NCBI RefSeq assembly: GCF_016907795.1
Contig: NZ_JAFBCR010000001.1
Location: forward strand, 620,001-684,000
DNA: 64,000 bases
Direction of reading: 5' to 3'
From: Kocuria palustris
GTDB lineage: Bacteria > Actinomycetota > Actinomycetes > Actinomycetales > Micrococcaceae
In this document: positions 20,499-35,646 of the stretch, one piece after another
How the letters are laid out: every line of letters begins with the position of its first letter
How positions within the stretch are numbered: the first letter of the stretch is position 1
Made by a program: the position numbers and the translations under genes
Notes under the pieces: model-generated
Seen by the model: the letters and a program-made list of their open reading frames with translations, nothing else
Databases searched by the model: none
Told to the model about the DNA's origin: nothing

Positions 20499-20529
20499 GC
20501 AGGAGGGGGCAAAAAGCATCTGGGCATGC

Positions 20530-20600
20530 GAAAAGAGGCCGACCGCGACTCGACCCATCCTCACCCTCACGGTGAAGACGAGGAGTCAGCGATCAGCCTC
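20530..20600 (-). terminator. rRNA operon terminator
   Basis: On the minus strand, the segment at 20600-20583 (GAGGCTGATCGCTGACTC) pairs with 20551-20535 (GAGTCGCGGTCGGCCTC), with three G-U pairs and one bulged base. A TTTT tract follows (20534-20531). It starts 15 bases after the 5S 3' end and is the best intrinsic terminator in the window. Confidence 0.85.
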
Positions 20601-20614
20601 TCTCCGTACAAATA

Positions 20615-20734
20615 ATTGCGGCGGCGACCTACTCTCCCACACCCATCAGAGTGCAGTACCATCGGCGCTGTGAGCCTTAGCTTCCGGGTTCGGGATGGGA
20701 CCGGGCGTTTCCCTCACGCTATAACCACCGCAAA
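20615..20734 (-). rRNA. 5S ribosomal RNA
   Basis: About 120 bases. The minus strand reads GCGGTGGTTATAGCG near the 5' end, then CCCGGTCCCATCCCGAACC and CGGAAGCTAAGGC, and ends GGGAGAGTAGGTCGCCGCCG, the standard bacterial 5S pattern. Terminal bases TTGCGG and CCGCAA pair. Ends are estimated to within a few bases. Confidence 0.95.
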
Positions 20735-20914
20735 CCTGCCACCACCACACACCGCAGTGCGCGTGGAAACCTGTTCACGAACCTACCACCCACCACCGCC
20801 AACCCCGCTAACGGGAACCAGATGGTTGTGGGACAGTGTTGTTCCAAAACCGTACAGTGGACGCGAAACACGCTGCTATTCACACCCCCAAAAGGGCTGC
20901 AAGACATGTTGTGT
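20735..20914 (-). other. 23S-5S internal transcribed spacer
   Basis: A 180-base spacer with no gene. It contains GTACGGTTTTGGAACAAC (minus strand, about 20860-20843), which resembles the boxA-adjacent sequence of the other rRNA spacers, and probable processing-stem sequence. No tRNA is seen. Confidence 0.6.
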
Positions 20915-26072
<5,158 letters not shown>

Positions 26073-26371
26073 AAAACGAAAAACCATACCTGGCTGGAAT
26101 CAAAATAATAATCGACAGCACGTCACGGGAACGAGACGCACTGACGCATCAACTGATCCAACCAAACAAAAAATTGCTTGAACTGGTATCAGCAGACAAT
26201 TTGGCACACTATCGAGTTCTCAAACAACAGACGATCAACCAGCCCGTCTCACCAGGCCCGCGAAGATCAGGTCCTTCAGCCGCCGCAGTTCACGAGACCC
26301 GAACCTTCGTTCATCTCTCGTTCACCGTTGTGCGGCCAGATAATCTTACTCGCTTCACCCGCTCTTCACAA
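26073..26371 (-). promoter_or_regulatory. rRNA promoter candidate and 16S leader with boxA
   Basis: The best promoter reads TTGTGA (26371-26366), a 17-base spacer, then TAAGAT (26348-26343) on the minus strand, about 270 bases before mature 16S. Downstream, GTTGTTTGAGAACTCGATAG (about 26226-26207) repeats the boxA-like element of the 16S-23S spacer, consistent with Nus-dependent antitermination. Additional promoters could exist between 26372 and 26630. No gene is seen in this leader. Confidence 0.6.
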
Positions 26372-26633
26372 CCCGGCCCCTTCGATCCGATCCCCCACGC
26401 CCACGCAGTGCAGGGCGAAGCGATCTGCTCGATCGAGCCGTTCAATGGTTGTGTCGACGCAGGATCATCCGGATCGGTGATCCTGCCGCTGCGCCGCACC
26501 GGTTCGAACCGGCGGGCCGCTCGCGGCGACAGAGAAGAACACTACACACCGCTCAGCACGCCCGCAAACCATCTGGGCCATTTGTGCTGCACCCCACAGG
26601 AAGCCCTCATCCGCCGGCCGAGGACCACGACGA

Positions 26634-26676
26634 GGCCCCCGAGCCCCGCGGCAGACAGCCGCGGGGCTCGGGGGCC
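26634..26676 (-). terminator. terminator hairpin after tyrS
   Basis: Perfect 19-bp stem: 26634-26652 (GGCCCCCGAGCCCCGCGGC) with 26658-26676, loop AGACA. It lies about 50 bases beyond the tyrS stop and insulates tyrS from the rRNA promoter. There is no U-tract. Confidence 0.8.
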
Positions 26677-26729
26677 GAGTCAGGCGCGCACCCGCAAGAA
26701 CGCGCACCCGCATGAAGGTGCCATTCGGG

Positions 26730-28052
26730 TCACTCCCCCAACACGACTCCCGCCATGTTCTTCTTGCCGCGCTTGAGCAGGGCGTACCGGCCGTGCAGCA
26801 GCTGCTCGTCCTCTAACTGAGCCTCGATGCCCTGCACCTTCTGGTTGTTCACGGAGACGCCGCCCTCCTGGAGGGTGCGTCGCGCCTCGGAGCGGGTGGT
26901 CGACAGCCCCGTGGCCACGAGCAGGTCGATCAGCGCTCGATCCTCAGCACCCACGGTCGCCGAGGGGAGCTCCCCGATCACCGCGGCCAGGGTCTGCTCG
27001 TCCAGAGCGCCGAGGTCCCCCTTGCCGAACACGGCCTCGGAGGCCGCGATCGCCTGCTCGGTGGCCTGGGCCCCGTGCACCAGCACGGTGACATCCCACG
27101 CGAGCTGCTTCTGCGCCTCTCGGCGGAAGGGCTCCTCGGCGACCTTGCGCTCGAACTCGGCGATCTCCTGGCTGGTGCGGAAGGTGAAGACCTTGAGGCG
27201 GTCGAGCACATCGGCGTCGGCGGTGTTGAGCCAGAACTGGTAGAAGGCGTACGGCGAGGTCAGCTCGGGGTCCAGCCAGATGGCGTTGCCCTCGGACTTG
27301 CCGAACTTGGTGCCGTCCGAGTTGGTGATCAGCGGTGTGCCGATGGCCTGGACCGCGGTCCCCTCGACCTTGCGCACCAGCTCCGTGCCCGAGGTCAGGT
27401 TGCCCCACTGATCCGAGCCGCCGGTCTGCAGCATGCAGCCGTACTCGCGGTGCAGGTTCAGGAAGTCCATGCCCTGCAGGATCTGGTAGCTGAACTCGGT
27501 GTAGGAGATGCCCTCCTCCGAGTTCAGCCGCTTGGCCACGATCTCCTTCTTGATCATGGTGCCCACGCGGAAGTGCTTGCCGATGTCGCGCAGGAAGTCG
27601 ATCGCCGACATCTCGCCGGTCCAGTCCATGTTGTTGACCATGCGAGCGGCGCTGTCGCCGTCGAAGGACAGGAAGCGCTCGATCTGCTCGCGCAGCTGCC
27701 CGACCCACTGCTCCACGACCTCGCGGGTGTTCAGCACCCGCTCCGAGGTCTGGCGGGGATCGCCGATCAGTCCGGTCGAGCCGCCGACGAGCCCCAGCGG
27801 ACGGTGCCCCGCCAGCTGCAGCCGGCGCATGGTCAGCAGCTGCACCAGGTGCCCCAGGTGCAGCGAGGCCGCCGTGGGGTCGAAGCCGCAGTAGAACGTG
27901 ATCGGCTCCCCGTCCAGCAGCTCCTGGAGGGCCGCCTGGTCCGTGGACACGTGCACGAGCCCGCGCCAGTTCAGCTCCTCCCAGATGCCCGGGAAGTCGG
28001 GGTCGTTGTGCTGGGCCGCCAGATCGATCGCGGTGGTGGGTGTCGGGATCAC
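26730..28052 (-). CDS. tyrS: tyrosyl-tRNA synthetase
   Basis: A 440-residue class-I synthetase. The HIGH-type motif is HLGH at residues 65-68, the tyrosine pocket is YTEFSYQILQGMDFLNL, and the KMSKS-type motif is KFGKS near residue 245. A C-terminal S4-like tRNA-binding domain (SEARRTLQEGGVSVNNQKV) follows. The GTG at 28052, preceded by GAGAGG, begins VIPTPTTAIDLAAQ; the open frame upstream lacks similarity. In many actinobacteria tyrS directly neighbours the TPR-HAD-tlyA block; here the rRNA operon and an SDF transporter lie between them. Confidence 0.95.
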   Translation of the reverse strand: MIPTPTTAIDLAAQHNDPDFPGIWEELNWRGLVHVSTDQAALQELLDGEPITFYCGFDPTAASLHLGHLVQLLTMRRLQLAGHRPLGLVGGSTGLIGDPRQTSERVLNTREVVEQWVGQLREQIERFLSFDGDSAARMVNNMDWTGEMSAIDFLRDIGKHFRVGTMIKKEIVAKRLNSEEGISYTEFSYQILQGMDFLNLHREYGCMLQTGGSDQWGNLTSGTELVRKVEGTAVQAIGTPLITNSDGTKFGKSEGNAIWLDPELTSPYAFYQFWLNTADADVLDRLKVFTFRTSQEIAEFERKVAEEPFRREAQKQLAWDVTVLVHGAQATEQAIAASEAVFGKGDLGALDEQTLAAVIGELPSATVGAEDRALIDLLVATGLSTTRSEARRTLQEGGVSVNNQKVQGIEAQLEDEQLLHGRYALLKRGKKNMAGVVLGE

Positions 28053-28090
28053 GTCGGGGTACCTCTCGGGTTGCGGAAGCGGAAGGGGTT

Positions 28091-30421
28091 TCAGGCGCGG
28101 ACGCCGTCGTAGCCGGCGGGCAGCGGGCCGGCCGAGACGGTGCGCAGCCTCTGGGTGGGACGGGTCATGGCCACGTACAGGGATCCGACGCCGCGGTACT
28201 CGTCGATGATCTCCTGCGGCTGCACGAGGACCACGGAGTCGAACTCCAGGCCCTTGGCATCCCACGTGGACAGCACGACGACCTGGTGCTCCAGCCGGCG
28301 CACACCCGCGCCCACCCTGCCGGGCAGGCGCTCGGAGAGATGCCGGCCGATGCCGCGCACGCGCTCCTCCGGGGCGATGACGGCCACGAGACCGCCCTGG
28401 ACGACCTCGAGCTCCTCCTCGAGCTGGTCGTCGATCGCGCGCATGATCGCGGCGTCGTCGGCCTGAGCGGGCAGCTGCGCGATGATCGGCGGCTCCCCCT
28501 CGCGCACCGCTCGCGGAGCGGCCACGTCCTGACCGGCGGCGCGGGCGACGGCCGCGGCGACCGAGGCCACTGCCTCAGGCGTGCGGTAGTTGACCGTGAG
28601 CTCCTCCAGGCTGAGACGCTCCCCCACGAAGGGCGCCAGGGCCTCGCCCCAGGAGGCGGCGGCCGAGGCCGAGCCGGCCTGGGCGATATCGCCGACCACC
28701 GTGAACGACTTCATGGGGCATCGGCGCATGAGCACCCGCCACTGCATGGGCGTCAGCTCCTGCGCCTCATCCACCACGACGTGCCCGTAGGCCCAGGTCC
28801 GATCGGAGGTCGCGGCCTCGGCCGCGGTCATCCGGTGCTCCTGCTCCTCGTTGAACTCCGTGAGGTCGCTGGCGCTCACCACGCCGTCGACCCCGACGTC
28901 CTCGAGGGCCTGGCTCATGTTGTAGAGCGCCCGCTCGGCCATCTCGGTGGCCTTGGCGCGCTCCGCCTCACCGGTGCGGATCCGCACGCCGGCGTCCTCG
29001 AGGGTGCCCAGGCGCTCGGCGGCCTCGTCCAGCAGCGGGACGTCCGAGACGGTCAGCGCAGCGGCGGCCGGGCGCTCGAGCTGGTCCCGCTGGGCGGGGC
29101 TCAGGTGGCGGAAGGCCGAGTCGAGGTAGCGCCGCTTGGCAAAGAGCTGGCGCACCAGCGTCTCGGCCGACAGCGGTAGCCACAGCAGGTTCACGGCCCG
29201 GCGCACCTCGGGGGCCTGGCGCAGGTCCTCCACCAGGTAGGAGCGATCGATCGCGTTGCCGGAGGAGGCGTCGAGCTCCTCCCCCAGCTTCTCGGCGAGC
29301 TCGCGCAGGATGATCTTCACGAAGGTCGCGCGGGCCTCGTTGTGCGGCTTGCCCGTGCCCCTGGCCTTCTCCCGGGCCCGTCGGGCGAGCTGCCGGGTCA
29401 GCACCACGCGGTGCGAGTCCACGGTGAGCACGAGGTCGCGCTCGGGCAGCTTCTGCCGGTCCTTGACCGCCTGCTTGATGACGTCGACCATCTCCAGGCC
29501 TGCCTTGAGACCGGCGACCTCGCGGTCGCGCTCCGGCGCGCCGTGGATCCCGGGGAACAGATCGGCCAGCGACGACATCACCACGCCCGTCTCGCCCAGA
29601 GAGGGCAGCACGCGGTCGATGTACCACAGGAACGACGACGACGGCCCGACGAGCAGCACCCCTGACTTGCGCAGCCGCTCCCGGTGCTCGTAGAGCAGGA
29701 ACGCCGCGCGGTGCAGGGCGACCGCGGTCTTGCCGGTGCCCGGACCGCCCTGGACCACGCGCACGCCCTGCAGAGGGGCCCGGATGATCCTGTCCTGCTC
29801 GGCCTGGATCGTGGCGACAATGTCCGTCATGCGACCCGTGCGCTTGGAGTTCAGCGCCGCCAGCAGAGCGCCTTCACCCTGCAGGACGGACTCATCGTCG
29901 AGCAGCTCGGGGTCCAGGACGTCGTCCTCGATCGCCGAGACATGTCGTCCGTCGAGGATCAGGTGGCGACGACGGCGCACGCCCATGGGGCTGCGGCCCG
30001 TGGCCTGGTAGAACGCCGCGGCCTCGCGGGCGCGCCAATCCACCAGGAGGCGTCGGTGGTCCTCCGTGGCCAGGCCGATGCGCCCGATGTAGCGCGTGGA
30101 GGCCTCTCCGGTCTCGGTGGTGTCCAGGCGTCCGAAGGCCAGCCGCTTGTCGACGGCCTCGAGCTGGGCGAGCCGATCCTCGTAGTGGGTGGCGAAGGCA
30201 TCGCGCTCCGAGCGGGACTGATGTCCCGTGCCCATGTCCGTGCGGCGCACGCGCGCCAGCTCATCGGCCTTCTCGCGTCGCAGCTCGTCCAGGCGGTCGT
30301 AGAGCCCCGTGACGTAGCGCTGCTCGATCTCCAGCTGCTCGTCCAGTGCGCTGCCGTGGCCCTGCCCGCGGTCGTCGGGCAGGCCGGTCTCAGCACCGCT
30401 GCTCCTGGCGACATCCGTCAT
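28091..30421 (-). CDS. helD: HelD-like RNA polymerase-associated ATPase (UvrD/Rep-like helicase)
   Basis: A 776-residue SF1-type ATPase. Walker A is GGPGTGKTAVALHRAAF near residue 230, Walker B is VVVDEAQELTPMQW near 550, and motif VI is YVAMTRPTQRL near the C terminus. An N-terminal coiled-coil (about residues 20-100) precedes the ATPase halves. This architecture matches actinobacterial (class II) HelD, which strips stalled RNA polymerase from DNA; related HelR proteins protect against rifamycins. The ATG at 30421 has AAGGAG at good spacing; an upstream in-frame ATG is less likely. Whether this copy affects rifamycin tolerance cannot be told from sequence. Confidence 0.85.
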   Translation of the reverse strand: MTDVARSSGAETGLPDDRGQGHGSALDEQLEIEQRYVTGLYDRLDELRREKADELARVRRTDMGTGHQSRSERDAFATHYEDRLAQLEAVDKRLAFGRLDTTETGEASTRYIGRIGLATEDHRRLLVDWRAREAAAFYQATGRSPMGVRRRRHLILDGRHVSAIEDDVLDPELLDDESVLQGEGALLAALNSKRTGRMTDIVATIQAEQDRIIRAPLQGVRVVQGGPGTGKTAVALHRAAFLLYEHRERLRKSGVLLVGPSSSFLWYIDRVLPSLGETGVVMSSLADLFPGIHGAPERDREVAGLKAGLEMVDVIKQAVKDRQKLPERDLVLTVDSHRVVLTRQLARRAREKARGTGKPHNEARATFVKIILRELAEKLGEELDASSGNAIDRSYLVEDLRQAPEVRRAVNLLWLPLSAETLVRQLFAKRRYLDSAFRHLSPAQRDQLERPAAAALTVSDVPLLDEAAERLGTLEDAGVRIRTGEAERAKATEMAERALYNMSQALEDVGVDGVVSASDLTEFNEEQEHRMTAAEAATSDRTWAYGHVVVDEAQELTPMQWRVLMRRCPMKSFTVVGDIAQAGSASAAASWGEALAPFVGERLSLEELTVNYRTPEAVASVAAAVARAAGQDVAAPRAVREGEPPIIAQLPAQADDAAIMRAIDDQLEEELEVVQGGLVAVIAPEERVRGIGRHLSERLPGRVGAGVRRLEHQVVVLSTWDAKGLEFDSVVLVQPQEIIDEYRGVGSLYVAMTRPTQRLRTVSAGPLPAGYDGVRA

Positions 30422-30450
30422 GTGCTCGTGCTCCTTGAAACGTCCGCCTC

Positions 30451-30514
30451 CCCGATCAGCCGCGATCGGGCAACCAGTCATGCTAATCCCCCGGGCATGA
30501 ACAGGAGGTTGCCC
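30451..30514. promoter_or_regulatory. nested inverted repeats upstream of helD
   Basis: CCCGATC (30451-30457) / GATCGGG (30464-30470), and GGGCAACC (30468-30475) / GGTTGCCC (30507-30514), the latter enclosing two CATG tetramers. They could be operator sequences for helD or the apt 3' end hairpin. Confidence 0.35.
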
Positions 30515-30567
30515 GCAGCGCTTCATGTCGTCCGCCCTCAGCGGATCGCGGCGGGACCTCCCGGCTC

Positions 30568-31131
30568 TCAGACGCGATACAGGGCCCGGGTGCGGTGCCC
30601 GCCCAGCTTGCCTCGGCCGCGCTGGTCGGTCAGCTCCATCAGCAGCCCGAAGCCCGCGATGTGCAGCCCCGCGCGGTGCAGCAGCTTGGCACTCGCCTCG
30701 AGCGTGCCGCCGGTGGCCAGGATGTCGTCGACCACGAGCACGCGGGAACCGCGGGCGACGTCGTCGGTGTGGATCTCCAGCACGGCCGAGCCGTACTCGA
30801 GCTGGTAGCTCTCCCGGTAGGTCTCCCGGGGCAGCTTGCCCTCCTTGCGGATGGGGATCACGCCGGCGCCCGTGGCGCGCGAGACCGCACCGGCCAGCAG
30901 GAAGCCGCGCGCCTCGATGCCCGCCACGTACTCGAACTGCCCCCGGAAGGCCTCACCCAGGGCGTCCACGGCGCGGGCGAAGGCGGCCCCGTCGGCGAAC
31001 AGCGGCGTCAGATCCCGGAAGAGGACCCCGGGCTCGGGGTAGTCCGGGATCTTTGCGCACAGCCGGTCGATCATCTCCTCGACCGATTCGGGTCGCGGGG
31101 CGGGCACGGGAGCAGGGCTGGGCTGAGTCAC
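30568..31131 (-). CDS. apt: adenine phosphoribosyltransferase
   Basis: A 187-residue purine-salvage enzyme that makes AMP from adenine and PRPP. The PRPP loop VLVVDDILATGGT is at residues 131-143, and GIEARGFLLAGAVS is the usual Apt segment. The GTG at 31131 overlaps the stop of the preceding glycosylase gene; an internal ATG (MIDRLCAKIP, residue 20) would give the family's usual N terminus and is an alternative start. Confidence 0.93.
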   Translation of the reverse strand: MTQPSPAPVPAPRPESVEEMIDRLCAKIPDYPEPGVLFRDLTPLFADGAAFARAVDALGEAFRGQFEYVAGIEARGFLLAGAVSRATGAGVIPIRKEGKLPRETYRESYQLEYGSAVLEIHTDDVARGSRVLVVDDILATGGTLEASAKLLHRAGLHIAGFGLLMELTDQRGRGKLGGHRTRALYRV

Positions 31132-31841
31132 CCGGCCATGCTAGTGCCACCGCCGCGGGTGCGCCGCTTCTTGGGCGTCGCACGACGGTACGGGGAGACC
31201 GTGGGATCGCCCTGGGCGGCGAAGCGCCACGGGAACCGCTCCGTGCCGCCCTCCCCCGAGACCCCTGTGCGCGGGGTCGTCACGATCGTCCGCGGAGGGC
31301 TCCCCGGTGCGAGCACCAGGTGCCGGCCGCCGTCTTCGTGCGCGCGGCCGCGCAGGGGCGCGCCGTCGTCCTGCAGGCCGAGCCCCAGGGCCTGGGCGAG
31401 GTTGCCCGGGCCACGGGCCAGGGAGACCGCCGCGGGCTCCGAGGCCCGCCGGGCGCTGCGACGGGCCACGGCCAGCTCCTGGCCCTCGACGACCTCGCCG
31501 GAGCGCAGCAGGCAACCGCCGGGGATGCCCTGCGGGCGGCACACCAGGTTCAGCGCATGATGCAGCCCGTAGGTGAAGTACACGTAGGCGTGACCGGCCG
31601 GGCCGAACATGGACGCATTGCGCGCGGTGCGCCCGTTGTAGGTGTGCGCTCCGGGGTCCGGCAGATCCGTGTCCGCGGGCCCGCCGTAGGCCTCGACCTC
31701 TGTGAGGCGCACGGTCACGCGGCCCTGCGGGGTGATGGTGGTGAGCAGGCACCCCAGCAGCAGCGGCGCGGCCTCCGGGGCCGGGCGCTGCAGCAGCTCG
31801 AGCAGCTGAGGGTCCAGATCAGCTGTTGCGCTCTCGTGCAT
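31128..31841 (-). CDS. mpg: DNA-3-methyladenine glycosylase (AAG/MPG family)
   Basis: A 237-residue base-excision-repair glycosylase. Family signatures are LTEVEAYGGPADTDLPDPGAH (catalytic Glu), YNGRTARNASMFGPAGHAYVY and ARGPGNLAQALGL. The C terminus carries a short basic tail (YRRATPKKRRTRGGG). The ATG at 31841 gives the normal N terminus. It overlaps apt by GTGA and lies eight bases after argH, so it may be read through from argH. Confidence 0.9.
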   Translation of the reverse strand: MHESATADLDPQLLELLQRPAPEAAPLLLGCLLTTITPQGRVTVRLTEVEAYGGPADTDLPDPGAHTYNGRTARNASMFGPAGHAYVYFTYGLHHALNLVCRPQGIPGGCLLRSGEVVEGQELAVARRSARRASEPAAVSLARGPGNLAQALGLGLQDDGAPLRGRAHEDGGRHLVLAPGSPPRTIVTTPRTGVSGEGGTERFPWRFAAQGDPTVSPYRRATPKKRRTRGGGTSMAG

Positions 31842-31849
31842 CCGTCCGC

Positions 31850-33367
<1,518 letters not shown>

Positions 33368-33378
33368 TCACTTGGTAC

Positions 33379-33448
33379 GGGATGGGCGGTGGGCCCCTTC
33401 CTTGACTGCTTCGCTTGACGTCTGCGGAAGGGGCCCGCCGCCCATCCC
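33379..33448. repeat. hairpin element 1 with conserved 24-nt loop
   Basis: A 23-bp stem (33379-33401 with 33426-33448; one G-T pair, otherwise perfect) closes a 24-base loop at 33402-33425 that begins TTGACTGCTTCGC and ends GACGTCTGC. The same loop occurs, reversed, in the hairpin at 33634-33699 with a different stem. It could act as a terminator or be a mobile palindrome. Confidence 0.92.
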
Positions 33449-33501
33449 CCGCGCCGACGCCTCGCAGCCTCACGTCACCGAAGCAGGCCGTCGCAGCCTC
33501 C

Positions 33502-33558
33502 CGAGGGGCCGCGTGTGCAGGGCATCATCCGGTGAAGGTCTGCACACGGGGCTCCTCG
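33502..33558. repeat. middle hairpin between argG and argH
   Basis: 33502-33520 pairs with 33540-33558 over 19 positions (17 Watson-Crick, one G-T, one mismatch) around a 19-base loop. The inner stem is CGTGTGCAG / CTGCACACG. It lies between the two conserved-loop hairpins but has an unrelated loop. Confidence 0.8.
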
Positions 33559-33633
33559 CGACGTCGTCGGGAGAGAGTCGCGTACGGGTCCGCAAACGAC
33601 GGACGCCGGCCGACCACGTCGCGGACGGGAGAA

Positions 33634-33699
33634 GGCGCGGCGGCCCCTCCTCCCGCAGACGTCAAGCGAAGCAGTCAAGGGAGGAGGGGCCGCCGCGCC
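33634..33699. repeat. hairpin element 2 with the same 24-nt loop, inverted
   Basis: A perfect 21-bp stem (33634-33654 with 33679-33699) closes the loop 33655-33678, which is the exact reverse complement of 33402-33425. The stem sequence differs from element 1. It lies 36 bases beyond the argG stop and may also serve as the argG terminator. Confidence 0.92.
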
Positions 33700-33734
33700 C
33701 TCCGTGACGAGCCAGGATGCTCAGAGCCGAAGCC

Positions 33735-34946
33735 TCACTTGCCCTCTGCGGCCAGGCGCTGATCGCGCGCCGAAGCGACCTTCGAGGACATGCCGAACAG
33801 CTCGATGAAGCCGCGGGCCTGGGACTGGTCGAAGGAGTCGCCCTCGTCGTAGGTCGCCAGGTTGAAGTCGTACAGCGCGGTCTCCGAGCGACGGCCGGTG
33901 ACGGTGGCCTTGCCGGCGTGCAGGGTCATGCGGATGTCGCCGTTGACGTAGCGCTGGGTGTCGTCGATGAAGGCGTCAAGCGACTTCTTCAGCGGCGAGA
34001 ACCACTGGCCGTCGTAGACCAGCTCGGTCCAGCGCTGGCCGACGGTCTTCTTGAACCGGGCCTGCTCGCGCTCGACGGTGACGTTCTCGAGCTCCCGGTG
34101 CGCGGCGATCAGGGCCATGGCGCCGGGGGCCTCGTAGATCTCGCGGGACTTGATGCCCACCAGGCGGTCCTCGACAATGTCGATGCGGCCCACACCCTGG
34201 GCGCCGGCGCGGCGGTTCATCTCCTGGATGGCCTCGAGCGGGGTCACCGGGCGGCCGTCGATCGAGACGGGGATGCCCTGCTCGAAGCCGATGATGACCT
34301 CATCGGGCGCCGGCGGGAAGGCGGGATCGTCCGTGTAGTCGTAGACGTCCTTGGTGGGGCCGTTCCAGATGTCCTCGAGGAAGCCGGTCTCGATGGCGCG
34401 GCCCCACACGTTCTGGTCGATCGAGAAGGGGTTCTTCTTGGTCGTCACGATCGGCAGGTCATTGCGCTCGGCGTAGTCGATGGCCTTCTCGCGGGTCAGC
34501 GCCAGGTCGCGCACCGGGGCGATGCACTTGAGGTCCGGGCCCAGGGTCTGGATGCCGACCTCGAAGCGGACCTGGTCGTTGCCCTTGCCGGTGCAGCCGT
34601 GGGCGACGGTGGTGGCGCCGAACTGCTTGGCCGCATCCACCAGGTGCTTGACGATCACGGGACGCGAGACGGCCGAGACCAGCGGGTAGGAGTCCATGTA
34701 CAGGCCGTTGGCCTTCAGCGCCGGCATGCAGTACTGCTCGGCGAACTCGTCGCGGGCATCGGCGACCACGGCCTCCACGGCGCCGCAGTCCAGCGCGCGC
34801 TGGCGGATGGCCTCGAGGTCCTCACCGCCCTGTCCGACGTCCACGGCCACGGCCACGACCTCGGCCCCGGTGGCCTCGCCGATCCAGCCGATGGCGACGG
34901 AGGTGTCCAGGCCGCCCGAGTAGGCGAGTACGACGCGCTCGGTCAT
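33735..34946 (-). CDS. argG: argininosuccinate synthase
   Basis: A 403-residue ATP-dependent ligase joining citrulline and aspartate. The ATP-binding motif [11 protein letters not shown] is at residues 8-18, and [15 protein letters not shown]-type and SPYSIDQN-like segments ([28 protein letters not shown]) follow. The start is the ATG at 34946. ARG-box-like sequences 60-75 bases upstream suggest ArgR repression. It is separate from the argC-J-B-D-F-R operon, with an ankyrin gene divergent on the other side. Confidence 0.97.
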   Translation of the reverse strand: MTERVVLAYSGGLDTSVAIGWIGEATGAEVVAVAVDVGQGGEDLEAIRQRALDCGAVEAVVADARDEFAEQYCMPALKANGLYMDSYPLVSAVSRPVIVKHLVDAAKQFGATTVAHGCTGKGNDQVRFEVGIQTLGPDLKCIAPVRDLALTREKAIDYAERNDLPIVTTKKNPFSIDQNVWGRAIETGFLEDIWNGPTKDVYDYTDDPAFPPAPDEVIIGFEQGIPVSIDGRPVTPLEAIQEMNRRAGAQGVGRIDIVEDRLVGIKSREIYEAPGAMALIAAHRELENVTVEREQARFKKTVGQRWTELVYDGQWFSPLKKSLDAFIDDTQRYVNGDIRMTLHAGKATVTGRRSETALYDFNLATYDEGDSFDQSQARGFIELFGMSSKVASARDQRLAAEGK

Positions 34947-34983
34947 GAGTGTCTCCTTGAGAGGTTCGATGCTTCAGGTCTTC

Positions 34984-35022
34984 TGTGCATGACTATACAC
35001 AGCGTGTTGTATTTATGCATTG
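34984..35022 (-). promoter_or_regulatory. ARG boxes upstream of argG
   Basis: On the minus strand, ATGCATAAATACA lies at about 35021-35009 and TGTATAGTCATGCA at about 34999-34986. Both resemble the TGCATAnnnATGCA form of actinobacterial ArgR sites and match the sequences in front of argC. Binding by the ArgR encoded at 37256-37750 is inferred. Confidence 0.6.
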
Positions 35023-35135
35023 CCGGGGCGCGTCGGCAGGCGGGATACTGGGTGGTCGATCCCCGAGCACGACCGCGGGCGGCCTCTGACCGCCATCATC
35101 TCGCAGTCGGCGCCCCGACCCCGCCAAGGAGCACC

Positions 35136-35612
35136 ATGTCCGAGCACAGCACGAGCCCATCCTCCCCCGACGCCGAAGGCCAGTCCCCGGCGGGAGCCTC
35201 ACCTCAGACGGGGCAGGGCGCGCCGCAGCTCAGCGAGGAGGAGCTCGCCCTGCTGAACCAGATGTTCGACCTGGCCCGCGAGGGCAGCACCGATCAGCTG
35301 CGGCAGGCCCTGGAGGCGGGGGTGCCGGTGAACCTCACCAACGGCAAGGGCGACACCCTGCTGAACCTGGCCGCCTATCACGAGCACGAGGACACGGTCG
35401 CGATGCTGCTCGAGGCCGGCGCCGACACCGAGCGGGTCTCCGACATGGGCTTCACCGCCCTGATCTGCGCCGTGTTCCGCGGCAACGAGGCCATCACCCG
35501 ACGCCTCCTCGAGGCAGGGGCCGGGCAGGACACCGGCTTCCAGCCGGCTCGGGCCGTGGCCCAGGAGTTCGGTCGCGAGAACGTGATCCCGCTGCTCGAC
35601 GAGCACGCCTGA
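35136..35612 (+). CDS. ankyrin-repeat protein
   Basis: A 158-residue protein. After a Ser/Pro-rich disordered start (1-35) there are about three ankyrin repeats: EGSTDQLRQALEAGVPVN, GDTLLNLAAYHEHEDTVAMLLEAGAD-type and GFTALICAVFRGNEAITRRLLEAGA-type units. There is no signal peptide. AAGGAG precedes the ATG at 35136. It is divergent from argG and convergent with the acyl-CoA synthetase. It is probably a small protein-binding module; the partner is unknown. Confidence 0.85.
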   Translation: MSEHSTSPSSPDAEGQSPAGASPQTGQGAPQLSEEELALLNQMFDLAREGSTDQLRQALEAGVPVNLTNGKGDTLLNLAAYHEHEDTVAMLLEAGADTERVSDMGFTALICAVFRGNEAITRRLLEAGAGQDTGFQPARAVAQEFGRENVIPLLDEHA

Positions 35613-35646
35613 GCACGGCGGAACGTGCGCGTCGGCCCGCCCCTGA

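Noticed and set aside
28053-28090. T-box leader upstream of tyrS
   Set aside because: Only 38 bases separate tyrS from helD, too short for a T-box, and no T-box core sequence is present.
30422-30567. Rifamycin-associated element upstream of helD
   Set aside because: The dyads present (CCCGATC/GATCGGG and GGGCAACC/GGTTGCCC) do not match the reported element as I remember it, so helR-type control is not claimed.
33379-33699. Insertion sequence or MITE bounded by inverted repeats
   Set aside because: There is no transposase and no target-site duplication at the outer ends; each end is itself a complete hairpin with its own stem, which does not fit ordinary terminal inverted repeats.
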